Part shown: positions 23,601 to 34,200 of the stretch, piece by piece
Layout of the letters: the number at the start of each line of letters is the position of its first letter
How positions within the stretch are numbered: position 1 is the first letter of the stretch
Source: Liolophura sinensis
Lineage: Eukaryota > Mollusca > Polyplacophora > Chitonida > Chitonidae
DNA: 64,000 nt
Assembly: GCF_032854445.1 (NCBI RefSeq)
Contig: NC_088306.1
Coordinates: 10,192,193 to 10,256,192, forward strand
Direction: 5' to 3'
Notes under the pieces: model-generated
Database searches by the model: none
What the model saw: only the letters and a program-made list of their open reading frames with translations
What the model was told of the DNA's origin: nothing
Program-made: the position numbers and the translations under genes

Positions 23601-26582
23601 AATGCACGTGGAAAGGTCAGCCAGAAGCCTGCGGATGGTCGTGGGTTTCCCCTAGGCTCTGCCCGGTTTCCTCTCACTATAATGCTGGCCGCTGTCGTAT
23701 AAGTGAAATATTCTTGAAATAAATAAATAAATACCGGTAATAAAAAAGAACAAATCAAATAAATAAATAAATATTTTCTGAATGAAATGTTCTGCCCCCA
23801 GCAAACCCACGCCACATGTTTCTACACACATATTCCTACACAACAGATGTATATATACTTACCTGCACAGTGAGATATTCAACGTATTTTCCCGTGTATT
23901 CCGAGCCATCATGACAACAAGCACCATACGGACCAACGGAGCCGGCCACTAGAACTTTAGGGGTCTGGATTCCTGTAAACAGTCATACAATGTCAAACAA
24001 TCATTTCTGGTAGCTTTGTTAGGGAACAGAACAAAAATAAAGGCTATGATACTAATAATAATCAGCACAAAACTAGGAACCGGCACAACTGCCCTCAAGT
24101 CTCAGAATGGAACAGAACCCACGATATCCTATCTCCAGTCACAGCCAATCAGTGTTCAAATGCCATTAGGTATGTATGCACACTTTGTCTCCCAAAGCTA
24201 AATATGTTTACAAGAATGAAGTAGAGAATTTACTTTTTTTTGTTACTTATCATTACTATATGTAGTCGCTGGGAAACTAGCTTATGGGGGCATTGACGCA
24301 ACATAATTTTTATCGTAGACTTAATATGCCTGAAAAATTTGAACACAGAAAGAAAACAAGCTCTGGAGGGCACATTTGAGATTTTAGGGAGCACTTGCAA
24401 GGGTGCTTGTTTTGCTATCATTTCAAACAGCTCCAAACTGAAATTTGAAAGGCTGATAGCGAATGTCAGTCAACTAAAAAAAATAATTGAAACCTTTCAA
24501 TACAGTAATAAAAATGAGCTGATTACTATATAACAGATGCCTAGCCAACTTGTCATACAGGTCTGTCAGCAACCTGCAGATGGTTGTGGGTTTCATCCCG
24601 GCTCTGCCCGGTTTCCTCTCACTATAATGCTGGCCGCCGTCATATAAGTGAAATATTCTTGAGTATGGCGTAAAATACCAATCAAATAAATAAATAAATA
24701 AATTTGTCATACACACAAATAGTGACATATAATAATGTATATAGCAAATCTGCATGATGAAAAATACTGCGTACCGTTACACAGAAAAATATTATGAACA
24801 CTACAACATTAAGATATCAGTGTCATTAAAGAGAAATATGTCCTAAAATATTTTTTTCTTTTACTATGTTTAAATACTTTAAGTGAAGGGCATTTACCAG
24901 GATCTTGTGATAAAACATCTGAACAGGCCTTTCGAGCTAGAGATGTGCTTCTTTTTATCAGGTCAATCGCTTCATTTTCTGTTATTCTGAGATGCTCCCT
25001 AAATCCTGGCACACTTGCTTGATAACTGGCAGTCAGAATGACACTGGCGCCTGCCTGCAAAAAACTGGTGTAACAAATGTATCTCTTGATATTTATTTGG
25101 TTTATATGTTTCATGTCGCACTTAAGAACTTAATATTGCAAGGCATGCAGCCAAACTCGTGTTTCATTTGTGGTGAAAAAAAAACAAGGCATTTAATCCC
25201 TGCTATGCAGAAACAACTTTACAACTTGGAGTGGAGCAGCTTAGACTTTTGTCAGACTATTATATACGTTCCGGTAATTGACATTTTTCAGGCAATAATT
25301 TCATTCTTTTTCTTTTTTTTTTTTTTAATGATTTGAAGATCTTTTCAACTTGCCTGACAAAATGCAATATCATTCAGATGGCTTTAAGTATTGCATAAAA
25401 CAAAGACAAGGAATTGCATGCACCAGTTGGACTTAAAATAGAAAACAGAAAAAAATATTTAAAATGTTCTACTATACAACAACCTCATGTTGCCTTGAAT
25501 AAGACCCAAACTTTCCAATCTTCTTGTCAAATTAAAAACATTTAATCACATAAAGTATTTAATATTTAGCATTCACCCTGACATATGATTTCTTATTAAC
25601 TGCAACTATATAGGCCTACATTAAATGAAAAAGAATTTGAAATTTTCAGCAGCATCAGTGAGAACTCACACCTTAATCATAATGACTGAAAAATTTGATT
25701 CTAATACTCCCTGTAGATGTTAGTCAGTTAGGACTAACTAGACTGAGAGCGTATCTGCCCACAAGCACCATGGTGCGAAATCACGGTGTCTCATAGCCTT
25801 ACCTCTTATGAGCTGATATGATGTAGTCAGGGTCCGTGTGTAAAAGTCGTGCCGTCCATAAAGGGTCAGCCTGAAATATGTTGTGCAAAAAGGATTAAAA
25901 TTATATTCGAACCCATGAGACATTCAGTCGTTCACCTCTATGACACTTCATTTTCTTTCTCGTCACAACTTTATTATTGAAACCTAGGTGTGGTAGGCAG
26001 TACAATTTTTCACAATCATTTTTGTGCTATTTGGGATGAATTCATCTCTTGCAACAATTTCTGGCAGAAATGAAATGAAATAAAAAGTCATTGTGAGGTA
26101 TTAAGAGTGATATTTGTTTAATAAGCCAAATAAGTTTATTTAATTTCTATACTACAGGAAATTAACATTGCTTCTTTTTATTATATCTTTTCCTGTTTTT
26201 AATTACACAGCTTACTTTTGACAAAATTCACTCTTTGAAATATGTATTAATATCACGTTATTTACGAAAAACAAAAAGAAAAATGCAACCGCTGATGAAG
26301 CCTCCGAGGGGATTCGAACCCATGACCTCCAGTTTACTAGACTGGCGCTCTAACCAACTGAGCTACGGAGGCTTCCATGCTGCACTTCATTTTTAAGCGG
26401 AGATATACTTTGTATACCGCTAAGCGCGCTGCGCTCGACTGATTCTGCGTAAACTGTTTTTCTTTGTGTGGTGATTTTGTGACTCTTACATCAATTTTGA
26501 TGTTCCCAATTCGCTCCACAGTGTAAGCGAGCCCACCATCAAGTACTCTAGGCGTCGTATCCATGTCCTCCACACACAACAT
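14652..26582 (-). CDS. Homocysteine S-methyltransferase, seven exons, complete
   Basis: Coding exons in transcript order: 26582-26490, 25870-25803, 25064-24898, 23972-23863, 22311-22147, 17488-17286, 14802-14652. All junctions are GT-AG with matching phases, totalling 957 nt (318 residues plus stop). Landmarks are LDGGLA (14-19), ASVILTASYQAS, VAGSVGPYGA, DGSEYTG, DILGVETIP, VGMNCTAP with Cys232, KPNSGEQY, and IGGCC with Cys297/Cys298. These are the three zinc ligands of the family. The enzyme should be cytosolic and transfer a methyl group to homocysteine to form methionine. The layout fits the S-methylmethionine-type (mmuM-like) branch better than betaine-type BHMT, but the donor is not proven. 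The first in-frame ATG after a stop is 26582; an ATG at 26564 is an alternative. Introns hold 23-, 58-, 63- and 32-bp arrays, SINEs and a tRNA gene. Confidence 0.93.
14814..16522. repeat. 23-bp minisatellite in methyltransferase intron 6
   Basis: About 75 units of 23 bp (CTGATGCTGTCACTACACAA plus CCA). Variants include GCTATC, GCTCTC and shortened GATTATCAC forms. Multi-unit blocks recur (for example around 15700-15960 and 15960-16150). The array begins about 10 bp from the splice acceptor of the last coding exon, so it supplies almost all of the 3' end of the intron. Confidence 0.95.
16545..17225. repeat. 58-bp composite minisatellite (29-bp half units)
   Basis: Diverged units of AATGCCACTGAATGGCCATC followed by GATCAGTGTTACTCAAAGG. 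A second half-unit form (CACTAAGAGGCCCTCATCTC) gives a 29/58-bp composite pattern. It lies in the same intron as the 23-bp array and ends about 60 bp from the exon at 17286. Confidence 0.88.
17640..21105. repeat. 63-bp minisatellite array, about 55 copies
   Basis: Unit of 63 bp carrying GACAGGAGCACACCCACCTC, TGTCACAAATGTGCACTGTG and TGTCCAGATACAAGGTATGA. It lies in intron 5 of the methyltransferase gene. A block of seven units (441 bp) is repeated: 18826-19257 matches 19267-19698 almost exactly. Because 63 is a multiple of three and the unit lacks stops in several frames, open frames of up to 1124 codons appear on + and over 350 on -. These are by-products of the repeat. Confidence 0.97.
21283..22100. 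repeat. 32-bp minisatellite, interrupted by a SINE
   Basis: Units of 32 bp (AAACTCATGACATGATGATA plus ATGTACATATAG) run from 21283, break at the SINE B copy (21322-21656), and resume to about 22100. In intron 5 of the methyltransferase gene. Confidence 0.9.
21322..21656 (-). mobile_element. SINE family B copy inserted in the 32-bp array
   Basis: Reverse copy: AGTGCTTGGG-like tail side on the left; GCACTATCCCCTTCAAGC, CAACTTCCTCTTTTAAAG and the B-box complement GGATTGATCCTGGATC towards the right. Array units flank it on both sides (GATAATGTGAG before, GATGATAATGTGCATATG after), so it inserted into an existing array. Nearly full length. Confidence 0.88.
22384..22890 (-). mobile_element. SINE family C copy, split by a nested SINE A
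   Basis: On the - strand the head reads GGCTCAGATGG (A-box-like) then GTTCAAATC (B-box-like). The 3' part at 22384-22510 ends in CAATCAAATAAATGAATA. The two parts are separated by the SINE A copy at 22521-22762, which is flanked by the direct repeat CATCCTACAT. Confidence 0.75.
22521..22762 (-). mobile_element. SINE family A copy, full length, nested
   Basis: Complete element: tRNA-like head on the - strand (AGCTCAGCTGGTTCGCG, GCTGTGAGTTCAAGTC), core, and tail complement at the left end. Exact 10-bp target-site duplications CATCCTACAT lie at 22511-22520 and 22763-22772. Confidence 0.92.
23063..23604 (+). mobile_element. Dispersed repeat D, copy 1 (unclassified)
   Basis: Shares blocks in the same order with 55890-56176: TTTTGGCCA with CATAGGGTTGCAGTGG, TTGATTTA-CGGCAAG-type, ATATCTGTGTA, TCAATCAGGC, and TATTTTCTGAATG. 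Copy 2 lacks about 250 bp present here. Family unknown, non-coding. The SINE A at 23605 interrupts its end. Confidence 0.7.
23605..23771 (+). mobile_element. SINE family A copy with 13-bp target-site duplication
   Basis: 5'-truncated element (core from GCCTGCGGATGG, ATATTCTTG, then a double (AAATA)n tail). It is bounded by exact 13-bp repeats TATTTTCTGAATG at 23592-23604 and 23772-23784. Inserted in dispersed repeat D. Confidence 0.9.
24560..24703 (+). mobile_element. SINE family A copy, 5' truncated
   Basis: Core GCAACCTGCAGATGG to ATATTCTTGAGTATGGCG plus (AAATA)n tail. Exact 10-bp direct repeats TTGTCATACA lie at 24550-24559 and 24704-24713. In a methyltransferase intron. Confidence 0.9.
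25065..25802. other. Methyltransferase intron 2, nothing recognised
   Basis: AT-rich unique sequence with a T tract near 25310-25326 and no repeat or exon that I can identify. Confidence 0.5.
26300..26372 (-). tRNA. tRNA-Thr (anticodon AGT)
   Basis: A 73-nt cloverleaf on the - strand. Acceptor stem GCCTCCG pairs with CGGAGGC. The D arm contains the A box TAGCTCAGTTGG. Anticodon stem CCAGT/ACTGG encloses loop CTAGTAA (anticodon AGT). The B box is GGTTCGAATCC. A Pol III terminator (TTTTT) follows within about 20 bases. The T stem ATGGG/CCCCT has one T-C mismatch, so mild degeneration is possible. It lies in intron 1 of the methyltransferase gene, on the same strand. Confidence 0.92.
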
Positions 26583-28221
26583 CTGGCTACTATTGATAAA
26601 TTTCACTGAAACTCACATCTTCCACTCCGATCGAAAATGAAAACTACACAGCGGGGTTCAAGAAGGTTGTGTACACTTTAACGACTGTGATCCATTTATC
26701 TGAATCTTTTATTGATTCAGTGCAAAATCGTTTATTAAATTTAACTGAAAAATAATTTTAAACGATCCAGATTTCAAATTAGTGGAAACAAATGTGATAG
26801 CTGTTGGAAGGAAATTTTTTCCATGATATCTTACCATCAGGACCCTCAAAATGTCCCGCGCATTTGACCGGCTCGCCAACAAGGTTACGTCCCTTGTCAC
26901 TCAGGCCAAGAGCATGTGGGTCGGCTGTGTTTAGACTTGTCATTTGTTTTTCTTTTGTTGATTATATTTTCAAGCCATCTTTGTCTGCTTCAAAATGTGA
27001 TGATGTAAAACCCCTGGTCCTTTTCCACGTGCGATAGCTCAAGTGGGAGAGGTAAGATTAAGCCAAAAATGATTATGTACACAATAAGATGAAAACATCA
27101 CATACAAACGCAACAACTTATCTGTGTTGAGGACGCGTACATCAAGTGCCTGGACGTAGATGTTTTTACGGTAGCCTTACATGAACGGCATTTAAAGTCA
27201 ACGTATATTTTCATAGTCTTTTAATGATATTATAAAGCCTGTTGACACAATACCACAGCCAAAATACATATGAATACAGTAAAAATTAGAAGTTAGGTAG
27301 AGCCTACAGACATCTGTTCTGGTCTTTAGGGTGATCTGTATGCGCAGAGTAAACCCTACAGCCATCATACTTTATAAATTACAAGCTGTCATTTAACAGA
27401 AAAATCAATTCAGAGAAATGAGTTTTCGTGAATTAAAAATATTTTTAAATGCAAAGCTGAAAACTTAAGAAAGAAAATAAAAATTGATTTTAACACCAGA
27501 GTTATACTTCAACATTTAATTTAAATGAATTATTTAAAACTCTCATGTTAAATTACTTCGATTTAAATTCCTGCCAAATTTACCAAAGGATGTGAAATAG
27601 AAGACCTTATGTACAAAAATAGTTAAGTTTATTGAAGTAAGCCCATGTAGCCAGGTTATACTTGTTCACTATGATTAAGTATAGCCTGATTAAGTGGTCT
27701 ACCTGAAGTGTACTACCTGAAGTGTTAATTGATAATAGTATGTAGATTAGCCACATGTCAGATTCCTGCATCATTAATTTAGCCCAGTGTTCAAAACCCA
27801 AATTATTTATTTATTTGATTGATATTTTATACTGTACTAAAGAAATTAATATCTCACTTATATGTCGGCAGCCAGCATTATTGTGGGAGCATAAAGACCA
27901 TCTGCAGGTTGCTGACGGACCTTTCTCACATACGACAAAGCGTAATTAAATTAACGCTGAAATTTTTCAAAGCAAAAAATATTATTCTTATTTATCTCCA
28001 TACGTATAATAATATAATTAATTTATTCTATAATAATAAATCGTACTAATGCAACATTTGCCAGTGTTTTGCGTATCTATCTATGTAAAAACACTAATTT
28101 TGTATGCAACACAGAAGTTATGTATGTTATGTATACCAATAAATAAACTGAAACTCAAAAGGATTTAAAAAAAAAAACCTTGACTTAACTTAAATGTCCA
28201 CTACTGTTGTGTCGTCTGCAG
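26583..28221. promoter_or_regulatory. Probable shared promoter region between the methyltransferase and C5orf34 genes
   Basis: The two genes start head to head, with the methyltransferase ATG at 26582 (-) and the C5orf34 ATG at 28222 (+). The latter is immediately preceded by a splice-acceptor-like TCTGCAG, so C5orf34 probably has an upstream non-coding exon in this interval. A 27-codon frame at 26851-26934 (+) could sit in such a leader. No TATA box or clear CpG island is visible. A SINE A copy lies at 27801-27936. Confidence 0.35.
27801..27936 (-). mobile_element. SINE family A copy, diverged
   Basis: Tail complement TTATTTATTTATTTGATT, then core GCCAGCATTATTGTGG and CATCTGCAGGTTGCTG. The head is missing. 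Confidence 0.8.
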
Positions 28222-31200
28222 ATGCCAGCTTTCCCTGTGTTGATGGTTCAGTATATAAATGACACAACAGAAGTTCGTTATTCTGACGGATCAAGACTTG
28301 AGCTGTCCCCGTGTGGATCAGTGTTCCAGTATGAGGAGGCGAGGCCAGAGTCACGGCACCCTGTACAGGGTAGGTGTTGTGTGTCATGTGTCGTTATGAG
28401 GGGTTGTGCTGGGTATATCTTCAATTGTTCAATAATATAACTCCCGCCCCTGTTATTTGTTTTGATTGACCTAGATGTCACAGAGCGTGGCCTGGTAATG
28501 TTACAAAGTGCAGTCACTAGCAACCTCATCACTAATCTCTCCTTGTGTCCTTTTGCATAGAATTTCAGACTTTCATCATGAAAACTCATACCTGCCTAAA
28601 GTTTAGAAAGTTCCCGTCATTGTGATACCAAGCCAGCACCTATACCCAAAAATAAGAGGCTGGCAGGGAAAAAGACTACACCGTAAAATTCACAGAATTA
28701 CAATTTGTCCAGAAAAACAGAAGTGCTAATAGGGTACTCTGTTCCTGCTAGTGTCTTTCCACTTTGTTATAGTATTTATGTATTTATTTATTTGATTGGT
28801 GTTTTGCGCCGTACTCAAGAATATTTCACTTATATGATGGCGGCCAGCGTTATAGTGTGAGGAAACCGGGCAGAGCACGGAGGAAACCTACAACCATCCG
28901 CAGGTTGCTGGCAGACTTCCCACTACTTTGTTATAGTAAAGACCCGAATATATGAAAGGCGATAGAGCCTTATATTTCATATGATAGAGCCTTTTATTAA
29001 CTGAGGTCCCATTGGTATGCAAAATGCTTAGCTCACAATTTAGAAACAGGATTCCACAAGTATGCAGAATGCTTAGCTTACAATTTAGAAATAGGATTCC
29101 ACCAGTATGCAGAATGCTTACCTTACAATTTAGAAATAGGATTCCACCAGTATGCAGATTGCTTAGCTTACAACTTAGAAAATAGGATTCCACCAGCATG
29201 CAGAATGCTTAGCTTACAACTTAGAAATAGGATTCCACCAGTATGCAGAATGCTTAGCTTACAACTTAGAAATAGGATTCCACCAGTGTGCAGAATGCTT
29301 AGCTTACAACGTGGAAATAGGATTCCACCAGCATGCAGAATGCTTAGCTTACAACTTAGAAATAGGATTCCACCAGCATGCAGAATGCTTAGCTTACAAT
29401 TTAGAAATAGGATTCCACCAGTATGCAGAATGCTTAGCTTACAACGTGGAAATAGGATTCCACCAGCATGCAGAATGCTTAGCTTACAACTTAAAAATAG
29501 GATTCCACCAGCATGCAGAATGCTTACCTTACAACTTAGAAATAGGATTCCACCAGCATGCAGAATGCTTAGCTTACAACTTAGAAATAGGATTCCACCA
29601 GCATGCAGAATGCTTACCTTACAACTTAGAAATAGGATTCCACCAGCATGCAGAATGCTTACCTTACAACTTAGAAATAGGATTCCACCAGTGTGCAGAA
29701 TGCTTAGCTTACAACGTGGAAATAGGATTCCACCAGCATGCAGAATGCTTAGCTTACAATTTAGAAATAGGATTCCACCAGCATGCAGAATGCTTAGCTT
29801 ACAACTTAGAAATAGGATTCCACCAGCATGCAGAATGCTTAGCTTACAATTTAGAAATAGGATTCCACCAGTATGCAGAATGCTTACCTTACAACGTGGA
29901 AATAGGATTCCACCAGCATGCAGAATGCTTAGCTTACAACTTAAAAATAGGATTCCACCAGCATGCAGAATGCTTAGCTTACAACTTAGAAATAGGATTC
30001 CACCAGCATGCAGAATGCTTAGCTTACAACTTAAAAATAGGATTCCACCAGCATGCAGAATGCTTAGCTTACAACTTAGAAATAGGATTCCACCAGCATG
30101 CAGAATGCTTACCTTACAACTTAGAAATAGGATTCCACCAGCATGCAGAATGCTTAGCTTACAATTTAGAAATAGGATTCCACCAGTATGCAGAATGCTT
30201 AGCTTACAACGTGGAAATAGGATTCCACCAGCATGCAGAATGCTTAGCTAACAACTTAGAAAAAGGATTCCACCAGCATGCAGAATGCTTAGCTTACAAC
30301 TTAGAAATAGGATTCCACCAGTATGCAGAATGCTTAGCTTACAACGTGGAAATAGGATTCCACCAGCATGCAGAATGCTTAGCTTACAACTTAGAAATAG
30401 GATTCCACCAGCATGCAGAATGCTTAGCTTACAACTTAGAAATAGGATTCCACCAGCATGCAGAATGCTTACCTTACAACTTAGAAATAGGATTCCACCA
30501 GTATGCAGAATGCTTAGCTTACAATTTAGAAATAGGATTCCACCAGTATGCAGAATGCTTAGCTCACAATTTAGAAATACGATTACATTTACATCACCTC
30601 TCTTGTGCCTGATTCAGGAGTGGTAGATCCAGGGTCAAATCCTGGGTCAGGTCACACCTAAGACTTTAAGAGAAGGAGTTGCAGCTTCCTGTCTTGGCGT
30701 TCAGCCTGAAGGGGATGGTGCAACTGCTGGTTGACCCGTATCAGTATAATGCCTCGTGCGGGTTGGCTTACTTGCCTTCGGTAAGGCGTCTCAGTGAAGC
30801 ATCACTAGATAAAAGAACGGTGGAAGTCCATCCTGCAACAACCCCAAGCACTCACTCACTCTCTCGTGTAATTTGGGGATGTGTATTTTTTTTTTTTTTT
30901 TTATGTAAGCTTATGGGTTTTGGTATCAAAAAATATAAATATCCTGCATTATAAATTTTTCATGTATTATAGCTATTTATTACAAGGGAATATTTATCAG
31001 CATTCAGACTTTAACGCATGTGTAACCATTTTTTTTAACGCTAGGAGTGGATGTTATTCAGCAGAGGTCTGCATTTGTCACCAGCCAGTATCGAGACAAA
31101 CTCATCGAGGCTCTAGACTTCCGAAATCGTTTTGCGGAGCGACCCTATATTTGTCAGGAACTGTTCTCAAAGGAGGATATTGTGGTAGGTTTGTTTGAGA

Positions 31201-34200
31201 CAGTGTTAGGTGCACAGAGATGCTTTGTTTACGTGGTAAATACTCCATTGTCTTAAGTCATATGCAGTCCACCTTGATGATCCATCTATGAGTAACACAT
31301 TTTTCATGACATGAAATCTGACATGTTTTGTCATAGATTTTATGACGTATTTGTGAAACTTTGCTTTCAGACGTGACATGAAGAGACATTTCGTTAGTTG
31401 TTGTTATAAATTTTTGATGAAATCTACTAATATTAATTAGTAGGTATGAAAGATACACTAGTTTATCTTGGTGTCAGGAGATATCATTACTAATTCTCAC
31501 GTAATTGTCATAAATTGTAAACAGTACATTCATCTCTGTGGCTTCTTTGGGGCCTCTTTGGCTCAGTTCGTAGGGTAATGACCCTGGAGTCACTTACAGA
31601 TGTTTTTGCTGTGAGTTCAAGTCCAGCTTATGCTGGCTTCCTCTCTAGCGGTAAGTGAGAATGTCTTGCAGCAACCTGCGGACGGTCGTAGGTTTCCCGG
31701 GGCTCTGCCCGGTTTCCGCCCACCATAATGCTGTCATATAAGTGAAATATTCCTGAGTACGGCGTAAAACACCATTCAGGAAAATAAATAAATAAATCTC
31801 TGTGTCTGATTCTTTTTTAATGATATGTTCTTTTTGGAATAAGTATTGTTTTAAAGCAAAAATCAGTGTATGTGTTTGTGAGAGAAAAAAAAACAAAAAT
31901 GTCCAAAATGCTTGTTTTTAGATAAAGTGTTGTATTCTTGATTCCTTTCTAGCAACTTTACTCCAACATTGTTGAAGCAGCCTGGCCCAGTACTACAGAT
32001 GATGCAGAAGTATTACAAGATGGCAGCATACGGTTGACATCACAGGATGAGTTTGCTAGTCTCGTTTTCTCTCCTCACGGGCGAGATTTCACTGTCTGCT
32101 ACCTCTCCAAAACCAGCACCTGTCCTCCGTCTTCCCAGCTGGCAATACCAAAACGGCAGCATAGCAGTCCTGTGGAAACTCGAGTTAGACATGTGTCAGC
32201 AGGGAGTAACTCTGGTGTTTCTGATAAGTCAGATGGCAGCTTTAAGTTACCAGGGAAACCATCTAAAAGGAAAGGGAGCAGTAGGCGGAAACACAAAGGC
32301 TCTCAGTTTGGCAGCTTGACGGTAGAGCCTTCAGCGACATCCGCTTTTGTGGCCATTGTACCAGCGCAGCGCCCGCATCAGCATCGACGGCAGTCCAGTA
32401 ATCCTCGGTACTCAGACGGAGAAAGCAGCTCTCACTCTGTTCAGAGTTATGATTCGTTGACATCGTCGATAGAAGACGAGCTTTGCTCAAGCTATCACGA
32501 TCTCAACATCCAAGCTGCCTCAAAGTCCCGGCAAAATCCCAGCGCTGCTACCTCAAGTGTTCTAAAATCCCGTCCTCAAGGTCGCCGTGGTAACCAGGAG
32601 AACTTCTGTCCTCATGTCTCCCCCGGTGTTAGTCCAATTAGCAAAGATCTCAGCCCGCTACACACAGGTACGGCATGGTGCTCGATAGATGGCGGTGCTT
32701 CTGGAGAGAACCAATCAAAATGCAGACAGTATTATTGCTGGGTAACTCAGCATGTGTCATGTTCGGACTGCCCCCGATACTGGGAGCACCCTGCCCGGCT
32801 TGTTCAGGAGAAGTGGCGAAAACTGCAAGCTCAGGCTGATGATTCAGGTATATATGCAAAAATACATTGATTTTTTTCGTGTGATTGGTGTCGTCAAGAA
32901 GTTTTCATTGACATGACAGGGTTCAGGTTTATGGGTGTGGGAGTTTCACTGATATGACAGTGTTCAGGTTTATGGGTGTGGGAGTTTCATTGATATGACA
33001 GGGTTCAGGTTTATGGGTGGGGGAGTTTCATTGATTTGACAGGGTTCAGGCTTATGGGTGTGGGAGTTTCATTGACATGACAGGGTTCAGGTTTATGGGT
33101 GTGGGAGTTTCATTGATATGACAGGGTTCAGGTTTACGGGTGGGGGAGTTTCATTGACCTGACAAGGTTCAGGTTTATGGGTGGATGAGTTTCATTGACA
33201 TGACAGGGCTCAGGTTTATGGGTGGCTAAGTTTCATTGACATGACAGGGTTCAGGTTTATGGGTGTGGGAGTTTCATTGACATGACAGTTTTCAGGTTTA
33301 TGGGTGGGGGAGTTTCACTGATATGACAGGGCTCAGGTTTATGGGTATGGGAGTTTCATTGATATGACAGGGTTCAGGTTTACGGGTGGGGGAGTTTCAT
33401 TGATTTGACAGGGTTCATTTTTATGGGTGTGGGAGTTTCATTGACATGACAGGGTTCAGGTTTATGGGTGGGTGAGTTTCATTGATATGACAGGGTTCAG
33501 GTTTACAGGTGGGTGAGTTTCATTGATATGACAGTGTTCAGGTTTATGGGTGTGGGAGTTTCATTGACATGACAGGGTTCAGGTTTATGGGTGTGGGAGT
33601 TTCATTGTTATGACAGGGTTTAGGTTTATGGGTGTGGGAGTTTCATTGACATGACCGTGTTTAGGTTTATGGGTGTGGGAGTTTCATTGACATGACAGGG
33701 TTCAGGTTTACAGGTGTGGGAGTTTCATTGTTATGACAGGGTTTAGGTTTATGGGCGTGGGAGTTTCATTGACTTGACAGGGTTCAGATTTATGGGTGTG
33801 GGAGTTTCATTGACATGACAGGGTTCAGGTTTATGGGTGTGGGAGTTTCATTGACATGACAGGGTTTAGGTTTACAGGTGGGGGAGTTTCATTGTTATGA
33901 CAGGGTTCAGGTTTATGGGTGTGGGAGTTTCATTGACATGACAGGGTTCAGGTTTATGGGTTTGGGAGTTTCATTGACATGACAGGGTTCAGGTTTATGG
34001 GTGTGGGAGTTTCATTATTATGACAGTTTTCAGGTTTATTAGCCTGAAGAAAATTGTGTAACATTGTATTAAATATGAACTAAAGCTGCTGCTGTTATAC
34101 TTTGTCTTTGGAAATAATACAGGTGTAACACCCAGTATTAGCTAATAGATTTTTGAACAGCTGGGGCCATTACTTGATTGGTGAAGGACTGTGTAATCGC

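Noticed and set aside
26851-26934. 27-codon frame (begins MSRAFDRLANKV) as the first exon of a small mitochondrial-type protein
   Set aside because: Good start context and a possible GT after 26915, but no matching downstream exon was found, and splicing it to the C5orf34 exon at 28222 breaks the frame. Kept only as a possible leader frame.
29205-30612. 348- and 433-codon frames in the 45-bp array as a protein gene
   Set aside because: Same periodicity effect. Two overlapping + frames are open equally, and the array is in C5orf34 intron 1.
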